Positions 1 to 10,848 of a DNA stretch of 64,000 bases are shown here, piece after piece (within the stretch, counting starts at the first letter, position 1; each line of letters begins with the position of its first letter). The stretch spans positions 62,001 to 126,000 of the forward strand of contig JBBHKE010002279.1 of assembly GCA_037447655.1 (NCBI GenBank). Reading direction: 5' to 3'. The notes beneath the pieces are model-generated. The model was not told the origin of the DNA. It ran no database searches and worked only from the letters and a program-made list of their open reading frames with translations. The translations under genes and the position numbers were made by a program. Source of the DNA: Zygnema cylindricum (lineage: Eukaryota > Streptophyta > Zygnematophyceae > Zygnematales > Zygnemataceae).

Positions 1-346
1 TATAATTATAGTTAAACAACTAGTGGTTGTGGATGAACGAAAATATGTGGATCCCTACAAGTACAGAAAGTCAGTAAAAATCAGATTTGAATCAGAAAAT
101 TCCGATGACTTTGAGCATCGTAACTATCCAGGTTTGAGAGAAGATGATATTTTTGCAGATACATATTCGACTGAGAATAACTCATCCTTCGAATCACTAG
201 TGACAACTCCACCCGAAGCGGAAGACGTGGTGGAAATTGAACCGGAATGAAAGGAAAAGGGAGAAACCGAAATCATTAGAAATAATCCACGGCAGCCATC
301 TATTCCAGCAACATATTTTTAAAGAGGAAGAAGAAGCAGCAAAATT

Positions 347-1920
347 GTGCAAGAAAAGCAAGTTAATAACAATGTAACAAAACTATCGCATGAGGATGAA
401 CCTCAGACTTATGAAGAGGCGATGAACTGTCCAAAAAAAAACCGATGGAAGTCGGCCATTAAGGAGGAGATGGCATCAATTATGGCCGCCGATACATGGG
501 AGCTCGTGGACTGCCATCCCGACAGAAAGCCAATCGGGTGTAAGTGGGTATTCAAACTGAAACTTAACACGGATAACACCATTGAGCGCTACAAGGCTCG
601 GTTAGTGGCAAAAGGATTCACTCAGAAAGAATGAATTCAGTACGAGGAGACATTTGCCCCGATCGTCAGATTTCCCTCTGTCCGGATACTTCTCAGTCTG
701 GCAACAGCAAAATATATGGAATTATATCAAATAGACATGAAGACCGCCTTCTTACACGGAAAATCGGAAGAGGAGATTTTTATGCGACAACAGGAAGGAT
801 TTGTGGAGCAAGGGGAAGAGAGCAAGGTATGCAGATTAATCAATTCTTTGTATGGGTTGAAACACAGGCCGGACAAAGGAATAAGAAACTCGATGGTTTG
901 GGATATATTTCGATTAGCTCATATCACTACATTTATATGTTTGAAGATGACGAAGGTTATTTTTATTGCAATTTATGTTGACGATTTGCTTATTTTATGT
1001 AGATCTATGGATAAAATTAATAAACTAAAAACATACAAAAGGGGAGATTTGAGATGAAGGATATAGGGAAGGCAAAATATATTTTGGGAATTCGAGCAAA
1101 AAGAGATAGAGATAGAAAGATAATCAGATTAACTCAGAAGGAGGCCATTGGAACATGTTAGAGAAATTTCAAATGGTTAAGGCGAATAGGTGTACCACTC
1201 CAATAGAGCTAAAGAAAGGAAGTGAGGGGAGTGTGGGAGAGGGAGTTATAATTTGGGGTGATGAGTTAGGTCTTAAAAAACATAAATTCATGAAAACTAT
1301 TCCTTACCGGCAAGTAGTAGGCAGCCTAATTTACTTTATGAATTGTAATTGGTCGGACTTAGCTACAGCAGTAGGTGTATTGAGTAAGTGCTTGAATGCT
1401 CCCGCTTAGAGAGATTGGGAGGCAGCCAAGAGAGTCCTTACATATTAGATAGGGACTAGGGATATATGGTTGCATTTGGGGGGGGATAATATTGACATCA
1501 CCACTTGGAGTGATGCCAGTTATGGGGATGCTCCTATGAGGTAGTGTACCTCGGGATATATATTATATGTGGGTGATGGGGCTTGTTGTTGGAGTACTAA
1601 GCAGCAAAAGGTAATTGCTCAGTCCATCATGGAGGTTGGGTATATGGCCTCTTGCTCTGCTGTGAAAGAATTGATGTGGGTTAAGTCCTTGCTTGGTGAG
1701 CTAGGTCATCTTAAAAGAGGTGTTCATAAAATATTATAGGATAATCATGCAGCCATTCCAACTGCTGCCAATTCTAAACATCACTATAAAGCCAAACGCA
1801 TGGACATTAGACTTAACTTTGTTAGGGAGAAGGTAGAAAACAAAATAATCAGTTTGGAATATAGACCGGACAGTGAGATGGTAACTGATATGATCACTAA
1901 ACCTATTCCTACTTATTAAT
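347..1920 (+). pseudogene. copia reverse transcriptase / RNase H relic (element A)
   Basis: The RT begins with the usual copia N-terminal block (about 400-633: an EA-W--A---E block, GCKWVFK and YKARLVAKGF). A stop at about 632 and frame changes follow. The QIDMKTAFLHG palm block is near 722 and the YVDD catalytic box, still intact, is near 971-985. RNase H (about 1480-1920) keeps TTWSDASYGD but has in-frame stops at about 1409, 1446, 1541 and 1736. These domains copy element RNA into DNA in cytoplasmic particles; this copy cannot do so. Confidence 0.85.
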
Positions 1921-1980
1921 TATTTTTTTGAAGAGGGAAATATGGTCTAAGACTAAAATGTGAGTAGAAAATAACGGGAG

Positions 1981-2978
1981 TGTAGAAATATGGTTTTTTC
2001 TAGGTCAGGTAATTGTAAAATATAACAACAAGAAGCAAAGGCAGCCTTTCTCACTCTACTCTCAAGTTCCCATACTTGTCGCGGTTACTAAAAACTGGAG
2101 AGAGAGTAAGAACCATGGCTGCCTATGTTCTCTAAAAGAGACAGGAAGCAGTTTTGTTAGACTTTACCAAAAGGGTGGGCGGAACCAAGATTTAATCCTA
2201 GTATCTACTACTTGTTAGAGTAGCCGGTAACAAATAGCATTTTCCTATAGTCTAAGCTATGTGCAGAGACACATTAGGTTTGATAACTACTTAAACAAAT
2301 ACACGTCATATGTTTCATTTAGCTGATAGAACATACTGAAATGCATAGAGTCAGTTGTATTTTAAGTGCCGCACGAAACAAATATTGCGAATATTTATTT
2401 CGACGGCGTGTATTACAAGTGGATCTAAATCGGACGGCCATAGTGAATGGCGAGATTTCATAATAGACTCTTTGGCGGTTTATGGTCGTAGACACACCGA
2501 ATGACACGTTGCGATATCACATTGGGTTGAGAAAATTTCGGGGAATATGAAAGCGAGTCGGCGCATGACAAGCGTCCACGTTATGGCCATGCCGTACAAT
2601 GGTCGTAGAGAAAGGTCATCGGCACCTGTACTTTTTTGTACGTTACAGTGATTTCATTGGTGTCTTAATTTAGTAGTAGAGGGTTAAGAGAGGGGTTTAG
2701 GACTGAGGCAAATCTTAGATAGACACCTCTCTCCAAGAGAGCTCCTATACAAATGGTCATCTTTGACCAATCATAACTGAATTCTCAGGGGAGCAAATCA
2801 AGCCATACTTTTTTTTGTCGACTTAAAAGACTCTTATCTTCACAAGGGTGAAGCTGGTTAGAGTTATTCTTTGTTAGGGTGGCAGTTATTCTTGTTGGAA
2901 CACAAAAGGTTCAAGGTTATTGTAGGGGCTTTGTGTAAGTTGTCCACTCTGAGGACCTATGGAGGTCTCACAGTTGCA
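1981..2978 (+). repeat. LTR of copia element A
   Basis: It starts TGTAGAAATATGG directly after a purine-rich tract (AGAAAATAACGGGAG) and ends near CAGTTGCA. It is alignable along its length with the LTRs at 21905-23078 and 25116-26288: shared blocks include the GCAAAGGCAG region, the CCATGGCTGCCTA block and the terminal ATGGAGGTCTCA. It is about 998 bp against 1174 bp in those copies. The other LTR of A is outside the window, so no target duplication can be tested; the right flank is CTAAG. Confidence 0.75.
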
Positions 2979-2999
2979 CTAAGCACAGACAACGCCAGG

Positions 3000-3560
3000 A
3001 AAAATCAATTTAATCAATAAAAAAATCAGTTTAACCAGCAAAAGAATTAATTTAATCGGAATCAGGGTCAATTTAAACTGTTTAATCAAGGCCTAAATAG
3101 ATAGTCATCTACTGCATTTTTTTGTTGTTATGAACACGGTCATGGATATAGATATTGTCCTAAACATATAAAGGCAAATGAAACAGGTTTATACAGGCCT
3201 GGCTGGCAACAAAGTCAGCTTAACCAAGGCTTATCAAAAAATCATTCACAGAGCAATGCACTGTTTTCAGCTTCCGGAAGCCAAGATGATGAGTCTTTGA
3301 GCTTCACTGAGTAGGATGAATCGGAATTATTTCCTATGGCGGCGGCAATGGAGGGCTCAAAGGACGCCGAATGGATCATGACACCGGGGCATCGGCCCTC
3401 ATATGCTAGAACAAGGCGATTTTTACAAACATCAAAGCAACACCTGCAAGGAATATCTACAATGCCTATGGCATGAGTGTCCACACAAATGCCCAAGGTG
3501 ATGTTTTTTTGCTAGTTGATGTGGGGGGGAAGTCAGTTGAAAGGACTATTCACAATATTT
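3000..3560 (+). pseudogene. gag C-terminus and protease relic (element A2)
   Basis: The first 120 bases encode repeated N-Q-F-N type residues with stops. A zinc-knuckle-like block follows near 3115-3165 (C-C-Y-E-H-G-H----C-P); the first Cys of the usual CX2CX4HX4C motif is replaced by Phe. At about 3370-3400 a one-base frame change splits the protease signature: the Asp-Thr-Gly-Ala-Ser block is present but out of frame with the preceding EWIM. Gag packages RNA; the protease would cut the polyprotein. Clearly non-functional. Confidence 0.6.
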
Positions 3561-3769
3561 AGTATGTTCAAACTTCAAGAAAAAATTGTTTTCCACAACT
3601 TCGGTTCAAAGCAAAGGTTTTGAGGTCACCTTTAAAACGGGTAGGCACGTTGTTAGCAAGTTAGGAAAGTGGCAATTAAAAGAACTAGAGATGCAAGAAA
3701 AGTGTACAGCGTGGATATGGCTGAATGTAAATAAAATGATGCTCTCTAATCGAGTGTTATGTCTGAAAA

Positions 3770-4510
3770 TGAGTTATGGCATAAGAGATTAGGACTAGCT
3801 TGAAAAAGATGGTAAAAGCAGGCAAATTAGAAGGTATTTCCCTCATAGATGAGCTAGTTGAAACATGTGATGGTTGCTATTTGGAAAAAATACACAAGCT
3901 ATCAAACTTCACAAGCTATCAAACTCCACAGGAACCGAAACTCCGGTCAGAAAAATTGTTGCAGCTAATCCATTTTGATGTTCTCAAACCAACTCAAGTG
4001 CGATCTGCTAGAGGGGTACGCTCTATGGTTACCTTAACTGATGATTTCTCCAGATCACTAAATTATATTTCATGACAAAAAACAGTGAAGTGTTCGGACA
4101 CTTCAAACACTACAAAGCTTGGGCGGAAAAACTACATGGGGTTCAATTTTGGAGTTTAGATCAGACAACGGAGGAGAACATACGTAAAAAAAAATTGAAC
4201 AACTTCTTCTCCAAGAAGGTAATAGTCATCAGCTTAGAGTTCCTTATACACCTCAACAGAATGGTATCTCAGAAAGGCTTAATAGAACAGTGACAAAAAG
4301 TGCTAGATTCATGCTTGTAGATAAAAATGTAGATATGAAATTCTGGGCCGAGGCTCTTAATTGTGTAGTTTACATTAAAAATACGATTGGGTCCACGTCA
4401 GTTAGTATAACTCTATATGAATTGTGGAAAGGCAGAAAACCTCAAGTCTTTCATTTCAAAGTATTTAGAAGAATATGTTTCATCTTCAATACAGCTCAGA
4501 ACACTTGGTA
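3770..4510 (+). pseudogene. copia integrase relic (element A2)
   Basis: GAG-pre-integrase is at about 3770-3900 (LWHKRLG-like block split by a stop, then C-GCYL in place of the normal CXXC partner). The catalytic core spans about 3940-4330, with HFDV at the first Asp position, a decayed RSDNGGEH-like block near 4150-4185, and a YTPQQNGISERLNRT block near 4247-4290 around the catalytic Glu. The downstream ARFMLVDKN--MKFWAEALN block is well kept. Frames are broken near 4075, 4160 and 4290. Confidence 0.75.
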
Positions 4511-4969
4511 AAACGAGCCCAAATGATTACCAGGTATCCTCATGGGATATGATAATCACTCGAAAGGGTATAAAGTTTTTGTTCTAGATAAACAAAAATT
4601 ATTGTGTCAAAGAATATAATTACAAAATATGAAGAGGAATTAGTTGATCTGTTCAAAGTGACATATATATCGCCAATGGACAAAATACAAGAATGTGTGA
4701 TTTTCGACAACAAAAACACGATTTACTTTCAACTACCACAGCCTCCGCTTATGAAGACTCTTTTTTCAGGTCCTCTGGTTCCTCCAACGGTTCAATCGGA
4801 GCCTGCTCAACCGCTGTCAGAGCATACACAACCAGTTACCAAACAAACATGGAGCGACCGAAATCCGTCGGTCTCAACATCAAAATTTCCGAGGGGAAGG
4901 AGATCTAGCACTCGTCTGTAATGAAGTTCGCACTTTGCCAACTCTACCTTCGCACTTTGCCAACTCTAC

Positions 4970-6655
4970 CGCCTCAGGAGAACCTCTAACCATCGGGGAA
5001 GCCTTCACATCACCCGAGAGAACCCACTGGATTGAGGCGGCAAATGACGAGATGAAGTCAGTAATGGAGGCTCAAATGTGGGAGTTAGTGAATCTTCCTC
5101 CGAACAGAAAAAACCATTTGCATAAAATAGGTGTTCAAGGTAAAGTTGAACCCGCACAGCACCCATGAAAGGTACACTGCCAGACTTATGGCCAAGGGGT
5201 ACAATCAAAAAGAATGAATTGATTTTGAGGAGACTTTCTCTTCTGTTGTAAGGTTTCCAACTGTCAAAATTTTGTTAAGTCTATCTGCAATTGAAAATAT
5301 GGAAGTACATCAAATGAATGTCATGACTGCCATTCTTCATAGGGAGCTTGAAGAAACCATCTATATGCAGCAACGCGAAATGTCTGAAAAGAAAGGAAAG
5401 GAGAAATTTGTGTGCAAATTGTTAAAATCTTTGTATGGGCTGAAACAGCCCCCTAGACAGTCGAACCTGAAATTAGATGAGTTTTTAATTGGGCTAGGTT
5501 TTAAAAGGATTAGTTCAAACCACTCTGTATATGTTGTGCAAGGTGAAGATCGAGTACTTTATATCGTTTTGTATATAGATTATTTATTACTTATCAACAA
5601 ATCCATGAGTGAAATCAACTGCATAAAGGAAGTCTTAAGATCAAGATTTGAAATGAAGATCAAGATTTGAAATGAAGGACCTCAGTGAGGCCAAGTATAT
5701 CTTAAGGATACAGGTAGAGAGAGATAGAATTAATAAGTTGATCATGCTTACTCAAAAAGAGGCAATAGGAAACATGTTGGAAAAGTTTGAAATAAAAGAG
5801 GTAAAAGAGTGTGTAACTCCATGGAGAAAGAGGTTATAGGAAACATGTTTAAAAAGTTCGAAATAAAAGAGGTAAAAGGGTGTGTAACTCTATGGAGTTT
5901 AGGTAAAAATTAGAGGGAAGTGATTCTGACTCAGGTATTATGGTCAATGAGAGACTAGAGTTAGAAGGGGAGGATTTCATGTCTACAAAACCATACAGGC
6001 AGGTAGTGAGAAGCTTCATTTATTTTATGAATTGTATGAGGCCTAATGTTGCACTTGTTGTTGATGTTTAAAGTAAAGTAGGAGTTTGCAAAATCCTAAG
6101 AGAGCTGATTAGGAAGCTGCAAAAAGAGTTTTGAGATATTTGGTAGGTACTCATATTTGGTACGTACTCAGAACCTCAAACTTGATCTTGGAGGAGGAGA
6201 AGTGAAATTTCAGACTTGGAGCGACACTAGCTATAGCGACATGCCCAGCAGAAAATCAACAACCGGTTTTGTTCTACAGATTGAAATGGAACTTGCTGGT
6301 GGAGCAGTAAGCACTGAAGGTCACTCACCAACAATAGAGTCGAATACATGGCAGCAAGTTCGCCTTCAAGGAACTCTTATGGTTAAGCACTTTGCACTAA
6401 CTTGGGTACATGCAGACCGGACCTTAGGTCATCGGGTGTGAGAACTAGGCATCCATTGCCATCGCCTCCAATCCCAACCACCATTTTAAGAGTAAACATA
6501 TGGATGTCAGGCTACATTTTGTTCGAGAAAAGGTGCTTGCTAGAGTCGTTAAACTGTGTTATTTGCCTGATGAAAAGATGGCGGCAGATATGTTAACCAA
6601 AACCCTTCCTGCCCCTAAGCTGCAGTTTTGTAGAGATGTTATTCGGCTTAGTGAG
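4970..6655 (+). pseudogene. copia reverse transcriptase / RNase H relic (element A2)
   Basis: RT starts near 4980 (EA------HWIEAANDEM) and is broken near 5168. The palm block (VHQMNVMTAILH) is near 5310, and an open run to 5670 follows with SLYGLKQ. The catalytic box reads YIDY instead of YVDD, so the second catalytic Asp is lost. RNase H is near 6205-6655 (TWSDTSYSD, then a terminal D-LTK-LPAPKLQFC block). A 22-bp unit is duplicated at 4927-4948/4949-4970 and a roughly 71-bp unit at 5760-5898. These are local tandem duplications inside a dead element. Confidence 0.8.
5760..5898 (+). repeat. two tandem copies of a ~71-bp unit in element A2
   Basis: The stretch containing GGAAACATGTT, GAAATAAAAGAGGTAAAA and GTGTGTAACTC occurs twice with a period of 71 bases. 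It falls in the RT connection region and shifts the frame. Confidence 0.8.
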
Positions 6656-6739
6656 TAAGTGAGTCTAAGTTTAGGGGAGTGGTTGTTTTTGAAAGCTTCT
6701 TTGTTCCACTCTTATTTTCTTTGTATGTGCTAGAGCCAC

Positions 6740-7165
6740 CAGGACTAAGCACAAAAGTATCTCGTACATGCTTAGGTTGGATAATTTGATTTCCACCTGT
6801 GCCCTCATCTAAGACTGCGTAAAAGCGTTCGCCAAAGCTACCGGTCAATTTTCTCGCGTTCACCAAAGCTACCGGTCAATTTTCTCTCTGTCCCAACATC
6901 GACATGGCCTAATAATCTTTGTTACCGCTAGGTATTTTAGCCTGCCAAACTTTAACCTTCTTAAAATCTTTGGTAATGTTCTTCCACTTCTGCCAACATG
7001 TTCTAAAAGGTTTGGACACACCTCTCTCCTCCAACTGAAGACTTGTTCCACTTCTCCTTCACGGAGCGATGGGTTGCTTTTAACCCGTTTATTTTTTCTT
7101 TACACATTTCTTCCTCCTTCAAAGAAATCATCATGAGAGCTTCACTTTCAGTCCATCTTTGGTAT
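6740..7165 (-). pseudogene. broken trihelix (Myb/SANT-like) DNA-binding domain
   Basis: On the minus strand a trihelix-like pattern can be followed in broken frames. The first helix has RWTESEALMMI near 7140-7160. A second block has KEKWNKSS near 7045. The third helix region, in another frame near 6960-7015, has CWQKWKNITKDFKKV. A downstream block near 6740-6825 includes a PKHVRDT-like segment. Trihelix proteins bind DNA in the nucleus, and related domains occur in PIF/Harbinger accessory ORFs. A 31-bp tandem duplication and at least one other frame change break it. I infer a decayed exon or transposon fragment; no intact start is seen. Confidence 0.5.
6825..6886. repeat. 31-bp tandem duplication
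   Basis: Two adjacent 31-bp copies (6825-6855, 6856-6886), starting GCGTTC and containing CCAAAGCTACCGGTCAATTT, differ at one base. Since 31 is not a multiple of 3, the duplication shifts the trihelix-like frame. Confidence 0.9.
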
Positions 7166-7345
7166 GTTGATGGAGTACTCACACTATTTTTGCCCAAGTC
7201 GACATTTTCATTTCCCTGTTTTTTTTTTTTTTGCCACCCCTTTCTTTCTCCCTCTTTTCCCCATGTTGGATTGTTTGGAATTTTCACCTTGTATCTCCGT
7301 ATTTTTCTGTTGAAGACCCTCTCCATCTATAGGAAACACACATAG

Positions 7346-8595
7346 ATATCAATACAAATATTAGCAATCATCATTTAACATTGCCCACTATGATATTTTA
7401 GAGTTTGTACCAATTACGCTTATTCCGTTACCGTATTATACTTATTATATTCTCCGTTTAGTCCACAGTTTTGATTCTTATTATGTTCTTAGTTTAATCC
7501 ACAGTTTTCATTATTATTCTGTTCTCAGTTTAGTTTACAGTTTTCATTATTATTCTATTCTCAGTTTAATCTACAGTTTTGTCCTTAATTCTATTTAGGT
7601 TATTAGGTTATTGTGAGTATTGGTGAAGTTTACAGACTGAACTATTATTTTATTCTTACTTTAGTTTACATTTTTGAATTCTATGTAGGAAGTGTACAGA
7701 CTAAATTATTATTTTAGTCACCTGTTTTAATCACATTGTCGCGATTGTTGCCCCTTCCTTCCAAGATGGTAAGATCCTCATTGTCTTGCGCACTTCCTTG
7801 CGTCGAAACATTCTTTTCTTGATGGTCGACAACATTATGTGTGGCCCAAAAGCCCTTACTATGTGGAATGGCCCCATTATAGTATTGAAGTCCGGTTAGG
7901 AAAGATGAAACTAGATTACCAAGAGGTGGATGTACGTGATGAGGTAGCATTCCGGGCAAGGAGAAGGCGAAGGGGTTATAGCCACCACTCGGAAAAGGCA
8001 TTTCCTAGAAAAATGGAGGAGATGGCAACTACTTGATTGTGCACATTTATAAAAACAAAAATTGTCCCAGTTTATAATATTTCCCATCTTTGCGAACAAC
8101 CGTTGACAAATGCTAACTTTCATAAATGGCGGCAAATGAACTTTGGTTTCAAATTTTAATTTGTTCAAAATGAAAACGAATTGGTTTCGTTTGAATTTCA
8201 AAAACAAAACATAAAAAACGTAGGAAGAAAGGCGCGAGAAATCTCGAAGGTCAATGGATGGTAAAGGAGGCGTGACAGGATGTCCTACAACCAAGATTTT
8301 TTTGTCAAACATGGTGGCTTTGATGTCAGAAGGCACACGCCCTTTGCCACATGTAAGTTTATTACTTCACATCCGTCGTCGATCGAATCTGACATTTACA
8401 AATGTAACAATAGACGTGTCTTGTGTGCGCAAAGTGTCCTCTTGAGGACACTTGAGGAGACTGTCCAAACACTGGTTAGAAGGGGCGTTTGCGAGAAAAT
8501 TCAAAATCTGACGGTGGAAGTTTTTGCCAAAAAAATTGGAGAATCTTACCGAATCTCTAGAAAACATGTTTTAGGATATGTCCAGATGTATTGAA
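7346..8595. other. AT-rich stretch without a recognisable gene
   Basis: From about 7440 to 7690 a degenerate T-rich repeat recurs, with period roughly 45-55 bases and the core CAGTTTTCATTATTATTCT / CTCAGTTTA. The rest (7700-8595) has short overlapping ORFs on both strands (for example 8280-8594 plus) without motifs or biased codon use; I do not accept any of them as a gene. Confidence 0.5.
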
Positions 8596-8822
8596 GTATC
8601 GACTTTTTTTTGTCGTCTTCACCCAAAACGTAGTTTCGTACAAGTAAAACCTTAGCCGTACAAAAAATCAATTCTTTAAAAGTACAGCAAACGTCAAGTC
8701 GATACTTTGAATGTGCTCATGTAGTGATCAGTGAAGGATCTAAGAAGATCACAGGAAAAGCCCATAACACAACTCTGCGCCTACCAAAGGCCTAGCATAA
8801 AACGCCTACTTTTGAACTATGA
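8596..8822. repeat. fragments of dispersed repeats
   Basis: 8596-8720 resembles the reverse complement of 40930-41075, the inner end of the TIR element at 40137-41092; it carries AGTATCGACTT at one end and AAGTCGATACTTT at the other. 8733-8822 (from GATCTAAGAAGATCACA to ACGCCTACTTTTGAACTA) recurs at about 10069-10160. These are fragments, not genes. Confidence 0.6.
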
Positions 8823-9111
8823 TTAGACTACCTTTTGTCGGTCCAACGGACTTCGTAGTTGCACGATGTCATGTGAAAGTGACACCGGGACTGTTGTCGA
8901 TCGTATGATCTTGTGAGGTTTCGCCACGTGGGCGTTTTATCGTTTCTGTCGTGTGCATATCTATTCGTTGTGTGTTAGTGATATTTTTATCTTTTGGAGG
9001 CGTAGTTTATTTTGGAGGTGTACAAGAGTGTAACAAAAAAGGCTTTTGTTCTTGTACGTTAACTTTAATATATTGAAGTTTTGGAGGAATATATCTTTTG
9101 TGGCGTATGTA

Positions 9112-9604
9112 CACCGCGAATAGTAATTAGAGTAACGAAAAAATTAGAGTAAAAAAATAAAATTAGAGTAGTGAACGCTAGTTTATGTGATAGAGCTTTT
9201 TCAACTATGAAGTTTACTCTAATTTATTTAAGTACTTTAATTTGGCACACTAATATCCTCTACTGTAAATAAGGTATTTGTAAAGAATTTGGCAAAACGT
9301 ACAGTTTATCGTCACTATGACGTTTGCACTACGTGGTTTGTTAAAACGCAGTTACATAATGACGGCCTGTATTAAATCATTATTTGTACTTTTTTACTTA
9401 ATAAAGTACAATTTTGCACGGTCGGAGGTTGTCCGTACTCCACACTATTTAAAACGAACCTATATTAAAATTAAAAACGCTAATTAAACTATACCTTAAA
9501 TAGAATAATGAAAAAAATAGAATCATTTACTCTATTTCATGTGATAGAGTCAAAATTTCGAGCGACCGAATTAGAGTAATTTACTCTAATTACGATTCGC
9601 GGTG
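9112..9604. mobile_element. 493-bp TIR element with TA target duplication
   Basis: The ends are CACCGCGAATAGTAATTAG and the inverse of CTAATTACGATTCGCGGTG, flanked on both sides by TA (9110-9111, 9605-9606). There is no coding capacity. Members of the same family are at 50887-51433, where the empty site is readable, and as an end fragment at 10365-10475. A TA target with TIRs is the Tc1/mariner (Stowaway-like) habit, although the TIR is not the standard Stowaway sequence; the superfamily is inferred. Confidence 0.75.
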
Positions 9605-10764
9605 TACAGTACTCCGTCACCATTCGTACGAACCTCACGTTCGGGTACCTTTCCTTAAATCCTTAGCTGACAACCGTTTGATACCTCGATGAAAGTTAAA
9701 ACATCGTTCGCCGGCCGTTACTCTTAGGATTAATAGTCCCTCCACACTCTACTAAACTGGCCATCGTTATTAGCGTAGATATATAAAATCTGTCAGTCCC
9801 TATAGTTTTGACGTCATTATGACGTTAGTATTATTTGTCGCGCTGAATGTCAGTTAATGTTCACACTGACGTCGATGCTGTCGACCATAGTTCAAAAGTA
9901 GGTGAAAGTAGGCCCATACAATATGCTTATTGTATTCAAAACATACAATATGACCTTAAGACCCATATTGTATTCGGACCTATTCGGACCAATTAAAACA
10001 TTCGGACCAAAAAATTTTATTTACACCGTCAGATTCGGACGATCGGACGGTCGCTGTTCAAAGTAGCGATCTAAGAAGATCACATGAAAAGCCATAACAC
10101 AACTTACGATAAAGGCGCCGACCAAAGGCCTACCATAAAAACGCCTACTTTTGAACTAAGCTGTCGACGGACGAGAGTTATGCGAACGGCTTTTTTTCGA
10201 TGTGACTGATTTTTCGTTTAGTGCGATTTCACGTGCGAGCGTGATTCTATTAAATCATTATTTGTACCTTTTTATTTAAAAAAGAACAGTATTGTACGGT
10301 CCGACGTCGTCCGTACTCCACAATATTTAAAACGAACCTATATTACAATTTATTACGCTAAAATAGAATAATGAAAAAATTAGAATCGTTTACTCTATTT
10401 GATGTCATAGAGTCGAAATTTCGAGCGACCGAATTAGAGTAATTTACTCTAATTACGATTCGCGGTGTAGTGTTTATTTTGCTTGCTTTGTTTATTTCAG
10501 ACGCCGCAGATTTATTTCCGCCAAAAAAATATGTGAACGAGGCTTTTTCAGGTTCATTGATTTCCGCCAATCAAATATTTGAAGGACACTTGTCAGGTCC
10601 GATGAGGGCCTTTCTTTGAAGTTTAAAACTTGAAAGGAACGGTATGTCGCGCACCGTCCAAAAATCACGGAAGTTACAGCTCGGACAAAGTACATAAGTA
10701 CAACAAGCACACAAAAAAAAAAAAAAAAATCTGAATAAATGTTTGAGTCCTGTCCATTCTAAAT
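9605..10764. other. AT-rich spacer with repeat fragments
   Basis: No gene is seen. 10069-10160 repeats 8733-8822. 10365-10475 is nearly the same as the right end of the TIR element at 9112-9604, ending in GATTCGCGGTG. 10712-10730 is an A-rich run. Confidence 0.5.
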
Positions 10765-10778
10765 TTGCAGTCGTCCTC

Positions 10779-10812
10779 CTCCCTCTCCCTCTCCCTCTCC
10801 CTCTCCCTCTAC
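10779..10812 (+). repeat. (CTCCCT)n microsatellite in the leader of the membrane-protein gene
   Basis: About five and a half CTCCCT units lie 37-70 bases before the proposed start codon. They would be part of the 5' leader. Pyrimidine-rich leaders are common in plant genes. Confidence 0.85.
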
Positions 10813-10848
10813 CATTCCCTCTCGTTCTCTCTTAAGTTCCTACTTCCC

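Larger units (their letters stand above)
1..2978 (+). mobile_element. Ty1/copia element A (family 1), 3' part with one LTR
   Basis: The window opens inside a copia polyprotein, in the stretch between integrase and reverse transcriptase. The order that follows is RT, RNase H, polypurine tract and LTR, which is the copia order. Bases 1-340 and the RT resemble 63010-64000 in element D, so both belong to one family. The reading frame is broken by several stops and shifts, so the copy is dead. The 5' part lies beyond the left edge. Just after the LTR the sequence continues as gag of a different copia, so A probably inserted into that element. Confidence 0.85.
2979..6660 (+). mobile_element. Ty1/copia element A2 (family 2), relic interrupted by A
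   Basis: Reading on from the end of LTR A gives Asn/Gln-rich gag tail, a decayed zinc knuckle, a frameshifted protease, GAG-pre-integrase, integrase, RT and RNase H, so the copia order is complete from gag onward. The end of RNase H at about 6590-6655 has the usual D-LTK-LPA---- block, then a purine tract (TTTAGGGGAG). RT is clearly diverged from family 1. The gag N-terminus and 5' LTR are missing and would be expected left of element A if A inserted here. No 3' LTR could be delimited. Confidence 0.8.

Noticed and set aside
10765-10848. Longer start for the membrane protein
   Set aside because: The frame is open but begins at TTG and crosses a CTCCCT repeat; the first ATG is at 10849.
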